64,000 nucleotides of DNA, taken from NCBI GenBank assembly GCA_002309635.1, contig DBXO01000014.1:13500-77499 (forward strand), given 5' to 3'. Below the pieces are notes generated by a model that saw nothing but the letters and a program-made list of their open reading frames with translations, did no database searches and was not told the origin of the DNA. Origin of the DNA: Ruminococcus flavefaciens (GTDB lineage: Bacteria; Bacillota; Clostridia; Oscillospirales; Ruminococcaceae). A program made the translations under genes and the position numbers. Shown piece after piece: positions 57,357 through 64,000 of this stretch. Numbering within the stretch: the first letter of the stretch is position 1; each line of letters begins with the position of its first letter.

Positions 57357-58220
57357 TTGGCTATCCTTGAAACACAGGAACTAACATATACCTACAGCGT
57401 CGGCACTCCCTTTGAGAAGACCGCCGTGGACCATGTGAGCCTCAGGATCGAAGAGGGCGAGATGATAGGCGTCATGGGACATACAGGCTCGGGAAAATCC
57501 ACGCTGATACAGCATTTCAACGGATTGCTGAAGCCTACGTCGGGAAAGGTCCTCCTCGACGGCAGGGATATATGGGAGGATAAGGACAAGATACGCGATG
57601 TCCGTTTTAAGGTCGGACTGGTTTTCCAGTACCCCGAGTATCAGATATTCGAGGAGACCGTATACAAGGACATTGCTTTCGGACCAAAGAATATGGGACT
57701 TGACGAGGCTGAGATAAAGCGCCGCGTCCATGAGACAGCCCATGATATAGGGCTGTCCGAGGAGCTCCTTGAGCGCTCTCCGTTTGAGCTCTCGGGCGGT
57801 CAGAAGCGCCGCGTGGCTATCGCAGGCGTTATGGCCATGGAACCGAGGGTGCTCATACTCGACGAGCCCACCGCAGGTCTCGACCCTGCGGGCAGAGACA
57901 AGATACTCGAGCATATCAGGCGCTATCACGAGCGCACCAGAAATACCATACTCATAGTGTCTCACAGTATGGAGGATATAGCCTCCTTTGCGGACAGGAT
58001 ACTCGTTATGAGCAAAGCAAAGCTCTTCTGCTTCGACGAAACAGTGAATGTATTCGCAAGAGCAGAGGAGATATCGCAGATAGGACTTGACGTACCTCAG
58101 ATAACAAAGGTGTTCGGCGAACTCAGACGCAGAGGGCTCGACTTCGGCAAGGAAGTGTATACAGTGGGCTATGCCCGCGACCTGCTGCTTAAGCACCTGA
58201 ACGAAAGGAAGGTACGCTGA
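57357..58220 (+). CDS. ecfA2: ECF transporter ATPase A2
   Basis: 287 residues, TTG start with AAAGGAG upstream. Walker A GHTGSGKSTLIQHF, Q-loop VFQYPEYQIF, signature LSGGQKRRVAIAG and Walker B VLILDEPTAGLDPAG are present. It pairs with EcfA1 as a heterodimer and abuts ecfT. Confidence 0.93.
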   Translation: MAILETQELTYTYSVGTPFEKTAVDHVSLRIEEGEMIGVMGHTGSGKSTLIQHFNGLLKPTSGKVLLDGRDIWEDKDKIRDVRFKVGLVFQYPEYQIFEETVYKDIAFGPKNMGLDEAEIKRRVHETAHDIGLSEELLERSPFELSGGQKRRVAIAGVMAMEPRVLILDEPTAGLDPAGRDKILEHIRRYHERTRNTILIVSHSMEDIASFADRILVMSKAKLFCFDETVNVFARAEEISQIGLDVPQITKVFGELRRRGLDFGKEVYTVGYARDLLLKHLNERKVR

Positions 58221-59024
58221 ATGCTGAGAGATATCACTATCGGACAGTACTTTCCCGGAGAAAGCCTTATACACAGGCTGGACCCGAGATTCAAGATAAT
58301 CATCACGCTCATTTACATAGTCATGCTCTTTTCGGGCGGCAATTACATCTGCCTTGCTGCGGGAGCCGTATACACCTTCGGTGCAATACTTCTTTCACGC
58401 ATACCCGTAAAGATGTTCTGGAAGAGCGTAAAGCCGCTGCTGCCGTTCCTTATCATAACGGCGGTGCTGAACCTGCTGCTGATGACAAACGGCAAGGTGC
58501 TGTGGCAGTGGAGATTCCTTAGGGTCACAGAGGACGGACTGAATACCAGCTTATTCATGGTGATAAGGATAGTTCTCCTTATCATGGGCACGTCGCTGCT
58601 GACCTATACAACATCGCCCATAACCCTTACAGACGCCATAGAGCGGCTGCTCTCGCCGCTCAGGAAGATAAAGTTCCCCGTGCATGAGCTTGCTATGATG
58701 ATGTCTATCGCACTTCGCTTCATACCCACGCTCATCGAGGAGACTGACAAGATAATGTCCGCACAGAAAGCCCGCGGAGCCGAAATAGACACAGGAAGCT
58801 TCACAACGAGAGCAAAAAACCTTATATCCATACTGGTGCCGCTGTTTATATCCGCATTCAGACGTGCGGACGAGCTTGCGACTGCTATGGAGTGCCGCTG
58901 CTATCACGGTGGAGAGGGAAGAACAAGGCTGAGACAGCTCAAGTCCGCATCGAGGGATTATATAGCACTTGCAGTGACGATAGGGTTCCTTGCGGGAGTT
59001 ATAGTGCTTGGAAAAATATTCTGA
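58221..59024 (+). CDS. ecfT: ECF transporter transmembrane subunit EcfT
   Basis: 267 residues. Membrane scaffold joining the ATPases to the S components. IGQYFPGESLIHRLDPRFKIIITLIYIVMLF starts the family's fold. Of the two coupling motifs, the first is AQKARGAEID and the second reads MECRCYHGGEGRTR, where most relatives have ARGY; Gly is Cys here. It immediately follows ecfA2. Confidence 0.92.
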   Translation: MLRDITIGQYFPGESLIHRLDPRFKIIITLIYIVMLFSGGNYICLAAGAVYTFGAILLSRIPVKMFWKSVKPLLPFLIITAVLNLLLMTNGKVLWQWRFLRVTEDGLNTSLFMVIRIVLLIMGTSLLTYTTSPITLTDAIERLLSPLRKIKFPVHELAMMMSIALRFIPTLIEETDKIMSAQKARGAEIDTGSFTTRAKNLISILVPLFISAFRRADELATAMECRCYHGGEGRTRLRQLKSASRDYIALAVTIGFLAGVIVLGKIF

Positions 59025-59044
59025 GGCGGACAGAGAGGAAAACA

Positions 59045-61945
59045 ATGAACAAAGAAGAAAGAAGAGCTGCTGCACGCACAAGGCTTGAGCGGTTCAGAAA
59101 AGGCAAATTTTATTCTATAATCTACGAAAAGGGCGTACTGCACTTTGTACTGTCGTTTCTCATACCATTTTCAATAATGCTCTATGCATTCGGCGTATAC
59201 GGAGTACACCCCTTCGGCGACAGGCAGATACTTGTAGTTGACCTGTGGCATCAGTACTATCCGTTTTTCAGGGTGGTACACGAGAAGCTGGTAAACGGCG
59301 GTTCATTCCTGTACTCATGGGAAAACGGACTGGGCACCAACTTCCTGTCCCTTATATCCTATTATGCGGCAAGCCCGCTTAACTGGCTGTCTGTATTCTT
59401 CGGAGACGGAGGAGAGAGAGACGCCCTCACCTTTATACTTGCGGCTAAGATAGGCTTCGCAGGAGCGTTTTTCAGCACATTCCTGCGCTATACCTATAAG
59501 CGCAGGGACCTTTCGGTATGCATGTTCTCCGTTGCGTATGCTCTTTGCAGCTATACCCTCGGATACTATTGGAACGTTATGTGGTTCGATACGGTTGCAC
59601 TGTTTCCCCTTGCAATGATGGGAATAGTGATGCTGTGCCGTGAGGGCAGATGGAAGGTATTCACCCTTGCACTTGCGCTCTCGCTTACAGCCAATTACTA
59701 TATCGGCTATTTCACCTGCATATTCTCGGTATTCATGTTTGCGGCAGCAAGCATTATCGAGTGCAGGGGCGTAAAGGACTGGTTCAGAAAACTGCTCCTT
59801 ATGGTGCGCTCATCGGTGCTGGGAATTGGCCTCGGAGGCTTTATGCTCCTCCCCGCATATTTCGGACTCAAGCTGACCTACAGCGCTAACAACTCCATGC
59901 CAAAGAACATTACGTTCTATGAGGAATGGAAGAAGATTTTCGGTAATCTGCTCTCTTACGCCGAGCCCACAAAGGTGGACGGTCTCCCGAATTTTGCCTG
60001 TGGAATGCTTGCAGTGCTCCTTTTCGGAGTATTCGTGTTCTCCTTCGGCATTAAGATAAGGGAGAAGATAGCTTCGGTGCTCATGCTGGGAATAATAGCC
60101 GTCAGCTGCAATATGAACCTCCTCAACTACATATGGCACGGCTGCCATTTCACAAATCAGATACCCTACAGATTCGCGTTCATATTCAGCTTTGTACTTG
60201 CTGCGGCAGCGTTCAGAGCCTATGACGTCATACTGTCGAAGGGCATAAAGATATATCATCTCGTGTTCATGGTCATAGCGCCGTCTGTTGTCTTCGTTCT
60301 CTACAAGATATCAAAGGGCGATGAATACAGATTCGAGGGAGCTATAAAGAGCTCGGCGATAATAACAGGAGCATTCTGGCTCATATTCATAGCCGCAAAG
60401 GTATTCCCGTTCAAGACTGCGAAAAGCAGGAACATACTCCTGACGCTTGCCCTTTCTGCGGCGATGTTCAGCGAGTTCATAAGCAACGCGCAGATAGGCG
60501 TGCAGACCGTGGATACAACAGGGTACTCCGATTATCCCGCCAGCGCGGGAGACGTGCAGCCGCTGCTGAAATATGAGAGGGAGAACGACAAGACTCCGTT
60601 CTACAGAACGGAAATGACCTATACCTACAGCCTGAACGACAGCGCTCTTTACGGTTACTACGGTCTTTCACAGTTCTCTTCTGCGGCAAACGTTTCCGTG
60701 ACCACTCTCTGCAAGAATCTTGGACTTTACGCCTCTGAGGCAGGAAACCGCTTCTACTACAGGACTTCGACACCTGTTGTGAATTCACTTTTCGGTATAA
60801 AGTATCTCATAAAAAAGAGCGGAAAGCTCAATTCCGAGGAATGGGTGCTCGACGAGGAAAGAACGGCGGGCAGCGCTACTCTGTATAAGAACAAATATCC
60901 GCTTTCACTTGGCTTTATGGTCAATGAAGATATACTGAACATGGATGACGGAAGCTCTTCCAATCCCTTTGAGTACCAGAACAGCCTGCTGCGCAGGCTC
61001 ACAGGATCAGACAAGGAATATTTCGTACCGCAGCGTGTTGCCCTCGTTGAGTACGACGGTCTTGAAGTCACCAAGAACAGTTTCGGCAATTATACGTTCC
61101 AGAACAACACGGATAAATCCACAGGAAGTGCCACATATACCTACGACTGTGCCGACGGCAGCTATCTCTACGGCTATGCCAACGGCTCGGGCGGTACCTG
61201 CGACAGCCTTGAGATCAGGTGCGGCGAGGAAACCATAGATTCAGGCAAGCTCATAGAAAGCTATCCCATAGTTTTCCCAATGGGCAACGGTCAGTCGGGC
61301 GAGTCTTCAACTGTGAAGATCACATCGAATGAAAAACACAAGTCAGGCAACTTCAAGCTTATGATATACGCTCTGCAGAAGGATAGCTTTGAAGAGGCAT
61401 ATCAGTCCCTTGCAGACGAGCAGCTTGAAATAGAAAGCTTCAGCGACCGTAAGATAAGCGGAAAGCTCAATGTAAAGGAGGACGGGGTGCTTTTCCTGTC
61501 CATACCATACGAAAAGGGCTGGAAGGTCTGTATCGACGGTGAGAAAGCAGAGACCTTCAAGGTACTGCAGGCTATGCTCGGCGTAAAGGTTAGCAGCGGT
61601 CAGCATGACATCAGGATAGAGTATACTCCCGAGGGCTTCGTCCCCGGCGTGACGATAAGTTTCCTGAGCGCTGCGCTGATACTGCTCATAGTGTTTGCGG
61701 AGAGACGCCGCAGACTGCGCCGTAAGGAACAGGAGGCTGATTCTCAGCAGGGGGCTGAGGAAAATTCCGAAGCTTCGACCTACAGGCAGGGAGCTGCCAT
61801 ATACGACCAGCTCGGTATCCAGAGCCCCGGAGACCATACCGGCAGGGCAGAGGAGACCGAAACGGTATCCGATGACCGCGGAGCGGCTGAAAAGGAGGCG
61901 GGAGATGCGCAATCTGAAAGTAACGGCAGCATACAGGGGAACTAA
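59045..61945 (+). CDS. YfhO-family membrane protein
   Basis: 966 residues from the ATG at 59045 (GAGAGG upstream). About 13 membrane helices, with the early extracytoplasmic acidic motif IYGVHPFGDRQILVVDLWHQYYPFF-like segment near residue 45-70, large soluble loops in the second half, one final helix and a charged tail. YfhO proteins glycosylate teichoic acids or wall polymers from undecaprenyl-P sugars and need a CsbB-type partner (see 45774). The end overlaps truA by 41 bases. Confidence 0.85.
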   Translation: MNKEERRAAARTRLERFRKGKFYSIIYEKGVLHFVLSFLIPFSIMLYAFGVYGVHPFGDRQILVVDLWHQYYPFFRVVHEKLVNGGSFLYSWENGLGTNFLSLISYYAASPLNWLSVFFGDGGERDALTFILAAKIGFAGAFFSTFLRYTYKRRDLSVCMFSVAYALCSYTLGYYWNVMWFDTVALFPLAMMGIVMLCREGRWKVFTLALALSLTANYYIGYFTCIFSVFMFAAASIIECRGVKDWFRKLLLMVRSSVLGIGLGGFMLLPAYFGLKLTYSANNSMPKNITFYEEWKKIFGNLLSYAEPTKVDGLPNFACGMLAVLLFGVFVFSFGIKIREKIASVLMLGIIAVSCNMNLLNYIWHGCHFTNQIPYRFAFIFSFVLAAAAFRAYDVILSKGIKIYHLVFMVIAPSVVFVLYKISKGDEYRFEGAIKSSAIITGAFWLIFIAAKVFPFKTAKSRNILLTLALSAAMFSEFISNAQIGVQTVDTTGYSDYPASAGDVQPLLKYERENDKTPFYRTEMTYTYSLNDSALYGYYGLSQFSSAANVSVTTLCKNLGLYASEAGNRFYYRTSTPVVNSLFGIKYLIKKSGKLNSEEWVLDEERTAGSATLYKNKYPLSLGFMVNEDILNMDDGSSSNPFEYQNSLLRRLTGSDKEYFVPQRVALVEYDGLEVTKNSFGNYTFQNNTDKSTGSATYTYDCADGSYLYGYANGSGGTCDSLEIRCGEETIDSGKLIESYPIVFPMGNGQSGESSTVKITSNEKHKSGNFKLMIYALQKDSFEEAYQSLADEQLEIESFSDRKISGKLNVKEDGVLFLSIPYEKGWKVCIDGEKAETFKVLQAMLGVKVSSGQHDIRIEYTPEGFVPGVTISFLSAALILLIVFAERRRRLRRKEQEADSQQGAEENSEASTYRQGAAIYDQLGIQSPGDHTGRAEETETVSDDRGAAEKEAGDAQSESNGSIQGN

Positions 61946-62666
61946 GTATCACGGGTTCCAGCGTCAGAGCAATGCTGTTACGGTGCAGGAGGTGCTGGAG
62001 AACAAGCTCTCAAAGGTGCTGAACGAGCCCGTAACGGTCACAGGCTGTTCACGGACGGATACGGGAGTGCATGCCAATATGTTCTGCTTCAACGTAAAGA
62101 CCACCAGCAATATAAGCTGTCTCGGATTCTGCAGAGGAGTGAACGGCGAGCTTCCCGACGATATTTCCATTCTCAGCTGCGAGGACGCCCCTCTTGATTT
62201 CCATGCGCGTTACGACTGCAAGGGGAAAGAGTATATCTACAAAATGCACTGCAGCGAATCAAAGAACCCCTTTGCAGCTGATCTCATGCTGCATTACAGA
62301 AGGAAATTCGACATTGAAGCTGCCCGAAAGGCGGCAGCATACCTCGTGGGAACTCACGATTTTTCGTCGTTTTGTGCTGACTGTACAAATGTTTCCACCA
62401 CTGTAAGGACTATTTATTCTTTCAAAATAGAAAATAGTGGAGATTCTGTGATAATGCTTGTAAAAGGCAACGGTTTTTTGTATAATATGATTAGGATAAT
62501 CGCAGGTACTCTTATCGACGTGAGTGAGAAAAGAATAGCTCCCGACGATATACCTGCCATACTCGCCGCAAAGGACCGCCTTAGGGCCGGCAGAACGGCT
62601 ATGGCTCACGGACTCTATCTGAACAGAGTGTTCTACAGTGAGGAGGAGCTTCTCAGGGAGACATAA
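61905..62666 (+). CDS. truA: tRNA pseudouridine synthase A
   Basis: 253 residues from the ATG at 61905, with AAGGAGGCGGG upstream and lying inside the yfhO-like gene; longer frames have no site. Makes pseudouridine at positions 38-40 of tRNA. The catalytic Asp is in GCSRTDTGVHA. RGTKYHGFQRQ, YDCKGKEYIYKMHC and VKGNGFLYNMIRIIAGTLIDV are family blocks. Confidence 0.95.
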   Translation: MRNLKVTAAYRGTKYHGFQRQSNAVTVQEVLENKLSKVLNEPVTVTGCSRTDTGVHANMFCFNVKTTSNISCLGFCRGVNGELPDDISILSCEDAPLDFHARYDCKGKEYIYKMHCSESKNPFAADLMLHYRRKFDIEAARKAAAYLVGTHDFSSFCADCTNVSTTVRTIYSFKIENSGDSVIMLVKGNGFLYNMIRIIAGTLIDVSEKRIAPDDIPAILAAKDRLRAGRTAMAHGLYLNRVFYSEEELLRET

Positions 62667-62694
62667 TCCAGAACAAAAAAGGAGGTGCCAGCGC

Positions 62695-63867
62695 GTGCCT
62701 AAGGTTTATGACGCCGATGACATCGTCGATCAGAAAAATCGGATGAAGCGGCGAAAACGACTGCGGCAGCTTACATTGATACTGCTGGCAGCCGCTGTCG
62801 GAACGGGGCTTTATTTTACCCGCGATAAGTGGTATAATAAGTTAAGGGGCATAGGAGAACAATACAGGACTATCGTTAACACAGGCCAGCTGGCAGAGGG
62901 AAACTTCCCTATAGAGGTCAGCGGCGGAGCAGATTATCAGCTTTCTCTCTCGGAGGGCAGGATGATGCTGCTGAGCGATACGTACACTTATTTTTACGAT
63001 ACTGACGGCAAGCTTTTAAAGCGCCGGCAGCATACATACACTAACACAGTAATGTGTACGGCGGGCAGAAAGGCCCTGCTGTACGAACAGGGCGGAAACG
63101 AGCTGAGTGTGGAGGACGAAGATCAGATCATCTACACAAAGACTTTCGCCAAGCGGCAGATCCTCTTCGCAAGACTCAGCGAGGAGGGATACACAGCGGT
63201 AGTTACCACATCGGAGAACTACAACTGTGAGCTGATGGTGTATGATAAAAGGGGAATAGGCATTTATGAAAGAAAATGTACCGAGATGGTCAGCGACCTC
63301 AGCTTCATTGACGGGAGCAGAGGCTGCGTACTGAGCTATATCTCAGCTGAAAACGGCCAGCTCGTTACAAAGGTTCAGGAAAACAGCTTCAATGAGAGGC
63401 AAGAGCATTGGACATCCCCAGGACTCAACACCCTCGGCCTGCATGTCTACGGCTTCGAAGGCGGCGCCTTCGTGCTGGGAGAGGAAGCTTGCGGATACGT
63501 TGACAGCAGCGGTCAGATAAGTTCATTCTACTCATATGACGGCGAGTATGTTGCTGGCGCAAGCGATAAGGGCAATTCAGCGGTTATAGTAAATAACGAT
63601 GACAGAAGAAAATACGTCATGGCTCTGTTCAGCGGCGGTGATCAAGAAGCACTGATCATTGACCTCGAAGAACCGTCCATAGACGTTACCATTTATGAGG
63701 ATCTTGCATACGTCATGTGTCAGGGCAAGATAATGGCTTACGATTTCCGCGGCGGACTTCGCTCCATTGCGGAGGTAAGCGACTCATATACAGGTTTTGT
63801 ACGCAGCGATGATCATATTTTCCTGAAGGGCTATAATAAAATAGATCGTATAGATTATGAGAGCTGA
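62695..63867 (+). CDS. DUF5711-like membrane-anchored protein
   Basis: 390 residues, GTG start with GGAGGTG 9 bases upstream. A basic N-terminus leads into one membrane helix (residues 23-42, RLRQLTLILLAAAVGTGLYFT). The extracytoplasmic part has repeated strands of about 40 residues, as in a beta-propeller (LLSDTYTYFYDTDGKLL, CELMVYDKRGIGIYE, ACGYVDSSGQISSFYSYDG, IMAYDFRGGLRSI). The match to DUF5711 is by this layout. No enzymatic residues are evident. It is 28 bases after truA. Confidence 0.75.
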   Translation: MPKVYDADDIVDQKNRMKRRKRLRQLTLILLAAAVGTGLYFTRDKWYNKLRGIGEQYRTIVNTGQLAEGNFPIEVSGGADYQLSLSEGRMMLLSDTYTYFYDTDGKLLKRRQHTYTNTVMCTAGRKALLYEQGGNELSVEDEDQIIYTKTFAKRQILFARLSEEGYTAVVTTSENYNCELMVYDKRGIGIYERKCTEMVSDLSFIDGSRGCVLSYISAENGQLVTKVQENSFNERQEHWTSPGLNTLGLHVYGFEGGAFVLGEEACGYVDSSGQISSFYSYDGEYVAGASDKGNSAVIVNNDDRRKYVMALFSGGDQEALIIDLEEPSIDVTIYEDLAYVMCQGKIMAYDFRGGLRSIAEVSDSYTGFVRSDDHIFLKGYNKIDRIDYES

Positions 63868-63935
63868 CTCTATTAAATGATCAAAAATTACCTGAAGGGA
63901 GGCAGCGTCATCGGATGTGATTGGCGCAAGAAAAC

Positions 63936-64000
63936 ATGGGAGTACAATTTTGGTGGTTCTACGATGTTATCGTAGTTGCTTTAGCGCTTGTATGCATTTT
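63936..64000 (+). CDS. Start of a membrane protein, cut by window end
   Basis: The 21 codons visible read MGVQFWWFYDVIVVALALVCI, a membrane helix with a Trp/Tyr-rich front. A TTG at 63921 could add five residues, and the SD is weak for either. It resembles the first helix of CvpA-like proteins, but too little is present to be sure. Confidence 0.45.
   Translation, partial: MGVQFWWFYDVIVVALALVCI

Overview
The window looks like chromosomal DNA of a mid-GC anaerobic Firmicute (Bacillota). A Ruminococcus-like Oscillospiraceae member is the best guess. The reasons are consensus sigma-A promoters (TTGACA-17-TATAAT several times), strong AAGGAGG ribosome sites, a perfect CIRCE operator, a Cys T-box, a SpoIID-type protein, an ECF transporter module and a run of TTG starts. 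The genus is an inference from general resemblance; no database was consulted. No rRNA, tRNA, CRISPR array, prophage or intact insertion sequence was recognised.

Layout. 1-300 is an array of 115-bp tandem repeats made of hairpins. 514-1605 is an unknown zinc-ribbon membrane protein. 1649-4050 is secDF (minus). 4322-11005 is a complete F1Fo ATP synthase operon (minus), atpB-E-E'-F-(H+A)-G-D-C, in which the delta and alpha subunits are one continuous 675-residue reading frame and subunit c is duplicated. 11219-18688 is a minus-strand surface-polysaccharide operon: initiating sugar-phosphate transferase, ManC, Gmd, Rmd (the GDP-D-rhamnose route), two GT4 glycosyltransferases and two small unknown proteins. 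18865-19884 is a SpoIID-like protein divergent from citrate synthase. 20018-26794 holds citrate synthase, a lipoprotein, an OmpR/histidine-kinase pair, a YqhQ-like protein and PrmC. 26872-31738 holds a phosphoesterase, recA-recX-rimO-pgsA and a DtxR-like regulator. 31782-33683 is htpG (minus) under CIRCE.

33816-36433 is a cysteine T-box operon: leader RNA, two unknown small proteins, then cysS. It is followed by a WalJ-type hydrolase and rlmH. 38040-48623 is a second polysaccharide block: Wzm/Wzt ABC exporter, a small coiled-coil protein, several glycosyltransferases, a GT2/GT-C pair and a multi-spanning membrane protein. With the 11-18 kb operon it could make and export a D-rhamnose-containing glycan by the ABC route. 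48704-53928 holds a zinc-ribbon protein, pheA, ruvC, ruvA, an sseB-like gene, ruvB and a possible cysteine peptidase. 53951-64000 holds glmM, a methyltransferase, a DUF6440-like protein, ecfA1-ecfA2-ecfT, a YfhO-like protein, truA, a DUF5711-like protein and the start of a membrane protein cut by the window edge.

The most unusual items are the delta-alpha ATP synthase fusion, the GTAG-headed palindromes (REP/REPIN-like) scattered between genes, including one inside the atp operon, the 115-bp hairpin array, and the Cys T-box that puts two unknown proteins ahead of cysS.
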